Source: Enoplolaimus lenunculus
Lineage: Eukaryota; Nematoda; Enoplea; Enoplida; Thoracostomopsidae
Assembly: GCA_030248215.1 (NCBI GenBank)
Contig: JASANG010000532.1
Coordinates: 1-64,000, forward strand
Length of the DNA stretch: 64,000 nucleotides
Direction: 5' to 3'
Shown: positions 1-12,400 of the stretch, piece by piece
How positions within the stretch are numbered: the stretch's first letter is position 1
How the letters are laid out: every line of letters starts with the position of its first letter
Position numbers and translations under genes: made by a program
The notes under the pieces: model-generated
What the model was told of the DNA's origin: nothing
Databases searched by the model: none
The model's input: the letters and a program-made list of their open reading frames with translations, nothing else

Positions 1-2195
1 ATATTACAGGGTAACGTTTGATTTTTTTCGTTCAGGGTGGAACTACTGAACTTCTACCTTTTATTCAAAAGTATTCAAATAAAGTGGCACACATGTAATG
101 AGCCAGTCAGTTAGGTAAATATACAGCATCAAACGGGTAGGGTCCAGCTATTGGACAAACAAACCAAACCACAAGAAAACTCAATAAGAACTGTCCACAA
201 CGACACACCATGGTTGAGTAAACTTCACCACCGAACCCCGCTCTAACTGTTTCAGTTTTTATATTGCTGTCCCTGACATTTCCAACACAAATAACATTTT
301 GTAAACAGCAGCTGGTGGCTCTGAAGACTTTTTACAACCTCAAATATTCGAATTTTAAGTGATCAAATTTAATCGAACAAAAGGTCTTGAAAGATATTCC
401 CGAAAATATTTACAAATTTAAACGAAAGACCATTAATTCTGACATTTTCTTGAGAATCTATCCACAAGTAAGGCTCAAGATAACAAGCACTAACACAAAT
501 TTTACCGACTTTAACACGTTTCCAACATTTTTAAGAAACCCGGATCGCAAATTGCAGTTATATCGCGCAAGCTAAATACAATTTTTGATTTATGACTGAA
601 AGAAGTGTACATGAATCGACTAGACTCCGGCCTCAAAACCATCTCGGATTTAGCTCAAAATTTTTGTCAGAACATAAATCTGTGGAACATTGCATCGTTA
701 ACCAAAACATAGCGGAATTTTCATTAAATAAAGAATATTGCTGTGCAAACATTCTGTAATATTGCGACTACAACTGCATCTGCATAAACCTTATCAACAA
801 CTCAAAAAATCTGTGCAAATATTATATTTTCGGTTGTAACTTTGCATCTACAGGATCACGAGGCGAATGAAACGCTGTAGAATTTCATTATGTTGAGCAA
901 TAGGAAATTCACACTTCCAGCCAGCCCCCCTCGATCGACCATACCAATAATTTCGCAAAACCACCTCCGCACCCTCATAAAATCGCCATGCGCCTACTGC
1001 ACGTATTTCGCATCTCTGCCGCTGGCAGTGTGCACCCACTCTACTGAATCCAGCGGAGTATGGTTTTTTCAACTAATTCAAGGTTGCTTGCCAATGCGAA
1101 GGTCACAAAAACATCGGTTCTATTCCAGTGCTTTTTCCTTCTAAAACAGTAGGATTTGCTTATAGCGCTAATTTCCAATGAGTAAAAAGTATTTTTGTTC
1201 CTAAATTTTATATTTCACCAGGTTTTTACTTAATCGAGCCGTACATCAAAAACATTAATACGCCAAATGCTCCAATTTATCACTCTAAATATTTGTTAAA
1301 ATCACACTTAGTAAAAAAGTTTTTAATCTTGAAGAGCATTGAATTCGGTAACTTCAATTTGTATTTAATTATTAAAATTATTAACTACCACAATTTTATT
1401 TTCCTTCTAAACAGGTTAGCCGTTAGAAGCCACAATAACAACGCTCATACGAAAAAGGTGCTTTGTCTGGCAATATGTGTTGGAGCACAATTTTTTCCAC
1501 CAAAATACAAATTTTATAATGGCCCCTTTAAATTAAAGGTACACTCCAACAACTTGGTTGGACTCCACTTGTTTCAATATGATATTCGCATAAATATCCC
1601 ATGGTATCAATTGACAAATGGCTACCTGCGCACGATGATCACTGCGAGCAGTGGTTTTTGAGCCAATGTTATATGACTTTCTTATTTTCTCAGCATACCC
1701 GCTTTTTAGAGATAACAATTCGTGTTGACGTCTAATCAACATAGACAAAACATGTTCCGGTCGGCCTCAGATATAATTTTGCACCTCATATTACTATAAA
1801 TAGTAGCACTATAATGGATTATAAGGGTTGAAAATAGACCATTAAAATATTAAGATTGCAAATGAAATTTTTATGAAGTAACGTTTGCAAAAATATGAAT
1901 AATTATTATAATAGGTGGCAATGTTTTTCATGAAAATTATATGTATTGTAAAATGTAGCGCAGAAAACATTAGTTAACCAAGTAAATGGTGTGAATTAAA
2001 AACCAATACCATTTCGCAACCAAAATCAGGGGTAAGTATCTTGTGGGAAGCCAAAACAAAATATCAGCTCCCCTCATATATTGGTCACACCAGTGGACAA
2101 TGCATAACATTTCTTATTAATTATCCATAATAACTTTCTTTAGTGATAAAATGTATTGTTTTCATAGCTTTGTTACGTGATACATCCGATAATTG
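1..2195. other. 5' stretch without a supported gene
   Basis: AT-rich DNA with short open frames only. Exons encoding the first ~140 residues of the IgGFc-binding domain of the downstream gene could lie here. I looked for the family's LG-x-x-Y segment and did not find it. Two weak exon-like stretches (about 380-465 and 1418-1540, plus strand) have usable splice signals but no recognisable protein similarity. Confidence 0.4.
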
Positions 2196-2443
2196 TACAG
2201 ATGTCATTGCATCCAGCGCCTCTGAATCTTAGCAGAACTTAGAAGGATAATAGCTGGGATCACATGTTTTGAGGGAATGTGTGAGCCTTCGGGTTGCACG
2301 GACACGTGAGCTTTGGTTCGGAAGATTCTAAGCCGTAATGAGCTAGCATTGCTGCAGGTACGAGCCTGGTCAAATTACTGTTCAAGTTAGTTTTAGTACG
2401 TCTTGAGGTAATTATTGTTGTGAAAAATAACTGAAATCATAAT

Positions 2444-2596
2444 ATGGATTATAATGCTTCAAAATTAACATCACCGCTAAACCCTCAAGCTGAGGAGTTT
2501 AAACCAATTACTTCCGGGGATCGGTGGGCCATTGGCCAGTCGACGCCCGAAATTCAAGCAGAATTGGACGCATTAGAGGCGAAAAATGTAGCGTAG
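2444..2596 (+). CDS. 50-aa PAM2-motif microprotein (PABP-binding candidate)
   Basis: A 50-codon ORF, MDYNASKLTS..., ends in TAG. Residues 10-21 (SPLNPQAEEFKP) match the PAM2 motif, x-LNPxAxxFxP, by which proteins such as PAIP2, TOB and ataxin-2 bind the MLLE domain of poly(A)-binding protein. The key Leu, Asn, Ala, Phe and Pro are all present. The rest is hydrophilic, with a C-terminal acidic segment and no signal peptide or membrane helix. An AATAAA lies 92 bases after the stop. A possible acceptor (TTTTAG, about 2392) could make this the last exon of a short spliced gene. It lies 5' of the exons of the IgGFc-domain gene on the same strand, so it is either a separate gene or nested in an early intron of that gene. 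The motif is clear; that the ORF is expressed is inference. Confidence 0.5.
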   Translation: MDYNASKLTSPLNPQAEEFKPITSGDRWAIGQSTPEIQAELDALEAKNVA

Positions 2597-2687
2597 GATC
2601 AGGTGAATTTGCTTTCGGCTGTTAACTTTGTTTTCGGTTTATTTACCGTTACTAGTTTTGTTAACTCGAATGTTACTGGTCGTTACT

Positions 2688-2693
2688 AATAAA
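2688..2693 (+). promoter_or_regulatory. poly(A) signal AATAAA
   Basis: Canonical AATAAA 92 bases past the stop of the PAM2 ORF, followed by a GT-rich stretch (CAGTGTTTGTTGTTTC) that could serve as the downstream element. It supports the ORF being a 3'-terminal coding exon. Confidence 0.45.
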
Positions 2694-3285
2694 TTTTGGC
2701 CCAAGTATAGTCAGTGTTTGTTGTTTCTGACGTCGACAGAACGTAGGTGATCCACCCGCATGGTGGAGACTAAGTTTAGTCAGACCTGCGACGTTTTTGC
2801 ATCCTAAGTGGTTTTCTTCTGGTCACATTCAGTCCAACGCGCGTTGTTTCTTTCACTGTTTCTCGGTATTCTTAGGCTTAAGATCTCGCTTACCCTTTTT
2901 GTACTAGCATCATTTTCTATTTTCGCGTATGATCTCCATGGGTTAACTCGCATTTTTCGTATTTCTCCCATTTGAATGTTTCTAGTCACCCGCGGGCTTG
3001 CGAGTTGCTAAGCTAGTGTACTTGGAATTACGAATTTAGCGCGCGTTGAGATTGGATGGAATAAGTAACGAATATTAGCGCGGACGTTTTAGCCAAGCAG
3101 TACGGCTTCGTGTTATATAAGTCGGCTAAAGCATCATTTTACCTATATAGAATCGGATTCGGCGTTTGAAGTTTTACCCAAGTTTGCGTGGAATTTCCGA
3201 TAATAATATTTAATCATTTTCTACAAACCATTGCAAACAGTTTAACGTATATATTAGTATTTCATCCCTGAGCAAAAGTTTTTAG

Positions 3286-3451
3286 ATTGTTAACCTTAAA
3301 GTTGAGTTTCGAGGCAAAATCTACAAGGCTGGATCCACTCTGAAGCTGACTATGCGTAGATATGAATCTGTTCAACTGGAATGTTGGCGGCGAAAATGGA
3401 CTGAAAGTGACATTAGCGGCACAAAACTCTCTTCTTCTAAGCCCATTGCGG
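3286..3451 (+). CDS. IgGFc gene exon a
   Basis: Acceptor GTTTTTAG, donor GTCAGT. Encodes IVNLKVEFRGKIYKAGSTLK... through SSSKPIA, matching the FCGBP stretch with 'F-G-x-x-Y-x-A-G' and 'SSPVAV'. Starts in phase 0 and leaves one base that joins the next exon to make Val in KPIAVFVG. Confidence 0.7.
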
Positions 3452-6400
3452 GTCAGTAATAGTCTCGATAATAGGAAATATTTTTTCTGTTTTTGTATCT
3501 TTACAAAACTCATGCCTGTGTTTTCAAATGCGTGTATCCTTTATTACCAGATTGTGATAGGTCTTGTACCTTGTAAATCGCACAACACTGCGATTCGGAA
3601 TTCAGCACAGTTTAAGGATTTGATTTGTGCTACATCTTGTTAACCACCCATATAGAGGGTAGGGTTAGTAGGGTTACGAGGGCTAGAGGACCAGGGGAGT
3701 TCATCCCTTTCTGGTCTTAGCCTGCGGGTACGATCTCTGATTTATTACAATTAAGACCGTAGAACTCGCGTTAGTGAATGAAGACGGTTAAGAATTTTAT
3801 TAAGAACTTAGAACGTAAAGTATACTGAGGAATTCTAACTCAAATACAAAGTAGAAATAAACACAAAACACAGATTAAGAATTACAAAACGCAATACGCC
3901 TAAGTTTTAACTCTAGACTAAATTAGACTGAAACTCTGTTGAAGTTTAATTCACAAAATCGTATACGAAAACTGAGACTCTCCAGAGAGAAAGAAAATAA
4001 ACACCAGAAAAAAAGCTGCTTTTATCAACTAACTCACAACGCAACTGAATTCACAATACGATATACAAGAGCTTAAATAAACTTTTAAAAATGAGTTTTT
4101 CTAGTTTTTAATAAATCTGATTTCTTAAGCGCATTTCCTCTTAACCAGTTAATCCCTTTTAGTAATTGTAAAATTCAGATTTTTCTCTGGAAGAGGAAAA
4201 CCAGTTTTTTCTCCAGGAATATCAAAATTTACTCAAATTAAGGAATTGTAGAGTCCGGATGACGGATATGTCATTTTTGTCAGAGTGGTAAATGACATGG
4301 CCGGACGATTCTGTCATAAGACTTATCCAATATTTCATCATGACCGGAAAGGGGCAGCGACAGGGACCGCTCACACATCTGTGCATAGTTTGAGATCCGC
4401 CGTGCCGAAGTTTGTGAGTTTGAAAATCTATATCTAATTGGTGAAAGTGCTAAACGCGGACGACAGTAATAACTAAAAACAGAAACTAAATACTTTATAT
4501 CTTCTTCAAAAATAGTTTTCAAAATATGTATTTATTTCGGTGCTATTTGTTTCAGTTTTCGTTGGAGTGTACACCGAGACTGGTGGGTTTGGTTATGAAC
4601 AATTGATGCCATCAAAGTCAGAAGCTTGGGGAGAAGAATTTATTTTCTCTGCTGTTCAACCGTTGCCTAATTCCGAGCAAAATGCAAAAGCAGTTGGTAA
4701 ACGTTTTGTGAATTTTTGGACTTTGAATGTTTTAGTGCAGCAAACGTTAGGCACATATTGATATATAGTAGTGCTCCGCCGCCTATCGGATGGTCCGCAT
4801 TGACGCGAATGACAAATATAAGTGCGAATGAGAATTGGGGTGCGAACGGAGTGGAAATAGAAATTAAAGATCAAACCAGTGTCCAGAATGAAAGGGAAAT
4901 ATTATAAATTACGCACATGCGGTGATTTGTTTTACAAACATACTATGATATTAGGTACAAAATTTACGGCAAGTTTCTAGCTCGCTTCGAGCACAAGTTT
5001 TTCTTTAACGATCTACCACTACCAACTGTTTAATTGGAAGTTAGGTGAAATGCCTTAAAGGCATAAAGGGAATACCATTTGTAAGAAATATTTTATCGAT
5101 ATATATGTAAAACACTTTAGCGACGGCTACGAAACCGTATTTCTATGAAATGCACAAATGAAAATCCGTCCGTCTAAAGCTTTAAACCAGCATGTTTCAT
5201 CAGCTAGAAAAAAGTCACAAGTGGTTTGCAGTAATTTTTCACAAATCATCAATAGTGCAGTTATTGAAACAATCTACCCCGTACCCCTCCTTTCTGAAGC
5301 ACCACACCAATTAGGGGCCACCAACCGGTACAAACGAAGATTGGCGTAGTTTAGAAACGCACCTGGTTTCTGAATAGTTTTTCTTGCTCGTGCATCTTAA
5401 CTATTGTACCTACCATGTTGTTTTTAATGGCTTGAGTGAATCGGCAGGCGTTAAAAACCTCAAGCCTGGTACTATAAAAAATTTTCATACTCGCTACGCT
5501 GGCTCGCCTGCTTTTGTACTTTAAAGTAACTCTTCGGAGATGAAAAGTTCTAAGGCGGTGACAACAAGGAGCCATGGGTGTGCCGCGTGTTTTCTCAATT
5601 GGTTTGATTTGAACATATGCCGATTGTATCAGCCTTCACCTAAATTATATTGTTAATAGACCAACACAAAATGTCTAAAATATTTCCGCGCTCCGCGCTT
5701 TTATTTTGGTTCTTTGTAAGGATGAGTTACTTTTTGGATTCAACCAATGAATGATTTATCCACCTCTCCGTTGTACCGCCGTGTAGTTTGAGAGGAATCC
5801 CCACGTCTGTCTGCTAAAGTCCTGAAGTGTGAATGAGATTGACACAAGCAGTCGTTGCGCGAACCACTCAGGAAAGATTGTGGAGCACTGATCTACAGGA
5901 CAGAAGGTGCATGAAACAAATTACAGAAGCAATGTTCCTTTGATTTATATTTATTTTTATTTTGGCAGGATATGGGCATAAATAACTTTTGATGATGCGA
6001 TACATCACGGCGATATGAATGGTTTTCGGCACAGGTTGAACGGCAAAGCAGATATAATCACGCCATTTTCGCACTACAAAATATCACTTCAAATTTTGTT
6101 CATACTTATTGTAATTTAATAACTGGGTTAAGCTAGCAAAATTATAAAGAACAAACTGCTAATGTAATACTCTATGCAGACGTTCGAAACAATGAAAACA
6201 CAATGCACTATGCACTTAATTTCAGCTACAAGTTCGGGTCTTTTGAGCACAAGTCAAGGAACAAAACAACTTAATCCATATCACCCGTTGATCGTACCTT
6301 TAACTGGTGGTGAAGTACTAAAAGCGACTACACCAGTAATGTTTATGGTCTGTTCAACGCTTGCTGGATCCAACGACCCTTCAATATATCCTGTAGTCCC

Positions 6401-9400
6401 TATTGATTTCTTCGCTTCTACAGCGAAAGTCGTGACACTCCGTAAAGCAGGAAAAAGACCAATTAACTCATATGCTTACATGTCAATTTCACGTCAATAT
6501 GCAGCTGGCGTTAAGGTGAGTTTTCCGGCTAGTGGTCCGTTGGTTAATAATATCACTATAGTTCCCAAAAACAAACGTCCTCAATCAAGTGCGTAGTCAG
6601 GGGGAAAAGGAGGGCATGACCCCAATGGTTTTGGAAAAATTTCATTTTTGAATAAATTGAAAAGGTGTTGTTTTCCTATTAGCTGAACCGACATTGCTTT
6701 AGTGGTATATGTGCCAAAATTTATTTTCTCATACGTTGTTGAGTGTAGTGACTGTTTTTGTACTGTGGATTTTGATCAAAACCTATTACGTTTCATTGTT
6801 TATTGCTGTTTACAAATAAAGGCAATTCGTTGCATTATTCTGGATAAGATAAGTGTAAGTTTTTTATATAAAAAGATTAAATAACATGTTCAAACTATGT
6901 TAGGTTGTGATGGGCATCGGATATTTTTTCATATCCCGACATGCGGCAATTTTTACCCGACATTTATACGGATATCCGTAATTAAATTCCTATTTCCCAT
7001 AATCGAATTTGGTTTCGACGATTGCTACCGACTAATAAATACTTGCATTGACGACATGAATGAGCATTTTCGGCGAATGCGCCCCCTCAACCCCCCAATT
7101 GGGGGCCGACCTTTGGGGGCTTTATTTATGCAAGCTAAAAATTTTCGTTGATCACGAAGTTTATGGAGTTGTAAAACAATTTATTGGGGCCCCTGGGCCT
7201 GCTTGATGGGCCGGCTATCTTAACGCTGGCCCTGTGAATGAATCGGTTTGTTTTGTCTCCGTCGGATTTAAACCACTGCAACAAAAATTCCATTGTATAA
7301 TTAGCAAAGATCAAGGCGTGTCGAGTAGGCGTAAACAGTTAGTTCGTTTGTGTGAAACAAGATTCGTTGAACGACATACTGCTGTTTTGGCTTTGTAAGA
7401 TCTGATAATGCATGCTTCTGAAGCTATCTGAATAAAACACGAAAATATATTTATCACAGGATATTTTAAATATTTCAATTTTTAATTCATTGAAATATTT
7501 CTGATAACCTTACATGGTAAAATGTTTCATATCTACGATTTAAACTTACGGTATATAAAGCTGATTTTATTTTCTGGTGCTCCATGTTTACACATCAGAA
7601 GGTGAATCGCTCACTATCTGGCCGTAGTAAACAAGCCAGCCCCGCCGTTTCAACCTTCGTATTGTCAGTCGCAAACATGTTTTAGATAGAAAATTTATGT
7701 ATAGCAATAGGATCCAGGCGTTAAAATACTTTTGAGATTTCCCATCACAAGAATTTGAGGTATGGTGGGCGGTTAAGATTTTAGGATTTTGGAATGACGG
7801 GATATGGTCGAAATCCGTATTTGTCGACGTCGGGATTATGGGATTTTGGTATTTCAGAAATGGTCGAAGGTGGGATTTTCGGAGTTTGGGATTTCGGTAT
7901 ATAATCGACGGTGGGATTTTTGATTTTCTGATATGGTCAAAACGTGGGGTTTTTGGCTTTTGGGATATGCTCGAAAGTAGAATTTTAGAATTTTGGGATT
8001 TCGGCATACTTTGGTCGAAGATGAGATTTTTTGCCGAAGGTGGGATTTTGCGATTTCGAGATATGGTCGAAGGAGGGATTTTGGAATTTCGAAATATGGT
8101 TGAAGGTGGAATTTTGGAATTTCGGAGTATGGCCGATGGTTGGATTTTGGGATTTCGGAATATGGTCGAAGGTGGGATTTTGGGATTTTGGCATTTCGGG
8201 ATATGGTGGATGGTCGGATGTCGGGATTTTGTGATATGGTCGAAAGTGTGGTATTTTAGGATTTTGGAATTTCGGGATACGGTCGAAGGTGGGATTTTGG
8301 GAGTAAAGAAATCGTCGATGTAGAGGTTTTGGGATTTTGGGATATGGTCGAAGGTAAGATTTAGGATTTTGGGGATTTTGGGATTTCGGGATATGGTCGG
8401 TGGTGGAATTTTGGGAATTTGGAATTTCGAAAAGTGCTGAAAGGTGGGATTTTGGGATTTCGAGATATGGTCAAATATAAATAGTCCCATGCAAAACGTC
8501 CATCCGAATAGCAAGACTTTAGTCTAATGTCCAGGTTATGCGTGCGTCTGTTGTATGCGTGCGTCTGTTGTGTATACTGAGTTGTGGATTGATCGAGACC
8601 TCCGACATAAAGTGATAAAAATTAACAATTACAATTCCAAACTCATTGATTTTACAAACAAACTGAGAGCTGTCGCCACTAGCGGACCCAGAGGAGGGAG
8701 ACGGGAGAGCATACGCCCCCCACCAGAAATTTATAGTGATAAAATGATAAGCTCTCTCCATACCTTACAATTTTTCACCACAGAAAATGTTGTGTAATAA
8801 AATAAGGTACCTAATTTTTGCATCAGAATTTTTTTGGTGGTAAAATGGAAAGGTTTATACCTTACAATTTTACGTTTCATAACATTTGCCAAACCGACCC
8901 CGGTCAGAAATTCCTGGATCCGCCGCTGGTTCTAGCAATGAGTCACCGGTTAAATATACATCCCGGCGGTTCTTGATGGAAAGTGAAGATAACGTTTACT
9001 GATTTTTTTGATATCACCATTACTCTGTAATCTGTCTCGGATCCAATTGCAAAATTTTGGCCAATCCATAATTACCACCAAAAGCCAAAGAGAATCAAAC
9101 TTCATTTGAAAAAAGCCCTCATGCTTACGATGGGTATACAAGCTAGTTACACGGCCATTACAAATATTAAACACTATTAAGGCTTAGGCTGTGGAATACT
9201 AGTGAACTGTTGCGATTTATTTCGGCTGGTGGCCCGGCCGGCTTTAGGTCCACGAGCCCAAAATGCGGCCCGGGCCCGGTCCCGGCTTGAGCTCGCCGGA
9301 CCTTGGCTCGGGCCGGTTCTAAACCTGCCGAAGGGGAGATTTTGAGATTTCGTTATGTGGCGGAAGGTGGTGATCTTCGCATTTCGGGATATGGTCGAAG

Positions 9401-12400
9401 GTCGGATTTTGAGATTTCGGTATATGAAATTGGTATTTTGGGTTTTTGGGATATGGTCGAAGGCGTGATTTTGAGATTTCGGTATATGAAATTGGGATTT
9501 TGGGATTTTGGGATATGGTCGAAGGCGTGATTTTGAGATTTCGGGATATGGCCGAATGTGGGCTTTTGGGATTTCGGGATGTGGTCGATGGTTGAATTGG
9601 AAGCTTAAGATTTCGGGCTGTGGTCGAAGGTGGACTTGGAAGTTTGGGATTTCGGGATATGGTCAAGGGTGGAATGTTCCTGAAATCGTACGTTAAACCA
9701 AAGCCTAAACCTAAGCCTAATCCTAAAGCTTCAGCCTAAGCCTATGCCATTTACGGTCTAATTCATGCTCAAACCGAAGCCTGCTCCTAAGCCGAAGCCC
9801 AGGATTGGAACAGACCCGGGCCCACATTTTAGGCTCGTGGACCTAAAACGGGCCGAGGACGCGCCGCCAGCCGAAATAAATTGCAGCAGTTCACTATGCT
9901 AGACCCTAAGCCTTAATAGTGTTGAATATTTTTATTGGCCGTGTAAATAGCTTGTATATATTCATCGTTAACATGAGGACATTTTTCAAACCAAGTTTTA
10001 TTCTGTTTGCTTTTGGTGGGATATATGGGTTGGTCAGACTTCTGCAATTGGCTCCGAGACTCATTTCAGAGCAACGGTGATATTGAAAAATTATTAAACG
10101 TTATCATCAGTTTACATCAGGAAAACCTGTAACGTATAGTTAACCGGGGAGTCATTGCGACAACTCACAGTTTCTTGGTAAAATCAATCCATTAGGAATT
10201 GAATTGTTAATTTTTATCACTATGTCTGAGATCTCGCCCAGCCCCACCGCCAGTACACACACAACAGACACGCAAAACCTGGACATTGGTCTGAAATTGT
10301 TTTCCTGCTATTCGGTTGGACGTTTTGCATGGAAAGGTTTATATTTGTTTATATTTTCCAACTACATATTACCATGTATGGCAAGTACTTTATTTGCAAC
10401 CACAGGTTTAAAACATTTTTTGTAGTATATATGGGATGTTATTGTATTTCTCACAATGTTGACACTATGACTGCGCACCGATTTCGTAGTGGAAGTGACC
10501 TGCTGTGCCGGATGATCCCAGAAATTTCTAAAAAATGAACCACACGCAAGTAATAGTGGGAAAAACTCGCAGGACAAGCGAGCATGAAGCAGACCTATAA
10601 ACCTAAATACAACGGGTTTTGAATCCTGTCAGGGGACCTAAGCCGGGACTGCCCCCACTTCCATCAACCAGTGTTGAGGTGCATCAGACTAGTAGCTTGC
10701 CAAATTCAATAAGACTGTTCCGAGTGGTGAGCTTTGAACTGACGTTTGAACTATGCGATTTAAAAATGTTGGTTTTGTAGAATCAAATTTTAGTAGCAAA
10801 ATTAGAATGCTGGTAACAACTTCAGCATAGGTTTGCTGCAATCTTAAAAATGGTGCTGCATCCGCTATTTTTCTATTACACTCTAAAAATCTGGAAATAT
10901 CTGCATACGCCAACTATTTATCAGAAAAATGAAACATCTTTTAAAATTTTGTTTAAATGATCGTACTTTAAGCAATAATTTTTCATTTCCATGACTTTCA
11001 TCCAGCAGAACAGTTCTGGCAAAATAATTACGCTTCTTGTAGAAGTAGTTATAAATAATAATAAACGACAATTTCTAGTGAATATACCTCCGAAAAATGT
11101 ACATCTGGTTTTCGGGCACGGGTAGGGCCCGGCCGTAAATATCAGGCCGGTTTCAACCCTGCCTAAGCCTAAACCTAAGCCTAACCATAAAATTTAGCCA
11201 AAAACAAACTCATTCAACCGAAGCCTAAGCCTAAGATTTGGTCCAGGGGTCATTTAAGATCTTAGCTATATTTAAAATCAAAGCGTTTTCCTAAAGTCTC
11301 TGCCTAAATCTATGCCATGGTCTAATTTGCCTAAGCCTACCTAAGCCTAAGCCCAACCCCAACAAACATGAGATGAATTCTATCGAAAACACAAAATCCC
11401 GAAATTCCGAAATCTGAAAATCCCACCACAAACAAAAGCTATCAATCATTTTAGCTGGGACGGCGGAATTTTGTGACGGCATTAAACTATACATGGGTCG
11501 GAAGTTTTAAGTTATAAGGAAAATAGCTGTGTTGAACAGTATTTCTTTCGTAGTGACACAGGTGCTGCACCATCACCTAATCCAAAACCTGTTAGCCATC
11601 GTCATCACAACGGGTCTATACTTCGTTTTAACAGACATATTTTATAAATATTTAAATGTTTTCAGTACCTGCAGTGCGAAAGACACTAATAATTTACGAA
11701 AATTTTTCTGTAAACTTACTACTGAAGCTTATTGTCAAATGGCTACTTTTCCATTTTGAAGCTTGCTGGTTTTCCACTGCGAACAAGAGAAAACATATAC
11801 AATGTGCGTGCAGAACGTGGCTCTTACTCTATTCTAAAGATACCACTGTCGCCTGGAACGGTTAAAATTATTAGCAACGAAGAAGAATATGATGCAGCAA
11901 CATTGATTCTTTTGCACGGATCAGGTTCTACAGGACTATCGTATGCTACGCTTGCTATGTTTGATCCTGTTTTATCGTGTGGCAGTACAAAAGCGAAACC
12001 GCCTGTAAGAGAGAAAACTATGCTTAGCGTGGAAGAAATTACGAAACTGGCCGGGTTCGGATCAATCGGAGAACCGATACGTTATCGCAATTTCACAATA
12101 GAATTTTCAGTGAGTCATTTTCTGCTTTATAGCTCAGTAGTTTTAGTGTATACGTATGATTTGACGATTAGTTAGCTAACGAACGTCAGAGACAGCAGTG
12201 AGGGTGTTTACCGTCACCATGTAGCAATTGCAGCTTCACGCTAAAGCTGCGGCCCAATATGGCAGTCACGTATTGTGCAGATTTCATATTGCGTATTTGC
12301 ATAATGATAGTTAAACATTAGTCCATGACTTGACTTACACACATTGTACCGAGTTGCTCATAGTCAACTATATGAGAAAAAGGTTAAACACTGTAAATTT

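Larger units (their letters stand above)
8487..10340. repeat. Large inverted repeat enclosing a minisatellite
   Basis: Left arm 8487-8676 plus 8929-9310 is the inverted copy of right arm 9805-10160 plus 10196-10340. Matching landmarks: CATGCAAAACGTCC at both outer ends, GTGATAAAAATTAACAATT, and GCCTTAATAGTGTT/AACACTATTAAGGC. The centre holds minisatellite block 2 and GCCTAA repeats. The left arm is split by a small hAT element that the right arm lacks. It may be a foldback element or an inverted duplication within the minisatellite. Confidence 0.7.

Noticed and set aside
3650-3700. GGGTTAGTAGGGTTACGAGGG as a telomere-like tract
   Set aside because: Only two imperfect TTAGGG-like units; too short to mean anything.
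7588-8514. 308-codon minus-strand open frame
   Set aside because: It is the translation of the 33-bp minisatellite; its residues simply repeat NPKIPPSTISR variants, and the opposite strand is equally open.
11728-11761. Earlier acceptor for IgGFc exon d
   Set aside because: It would need two bases from the previous exon, but exon c ends at phase 0; the acceptor at 11760-11761 fits both phase and domain alignment.
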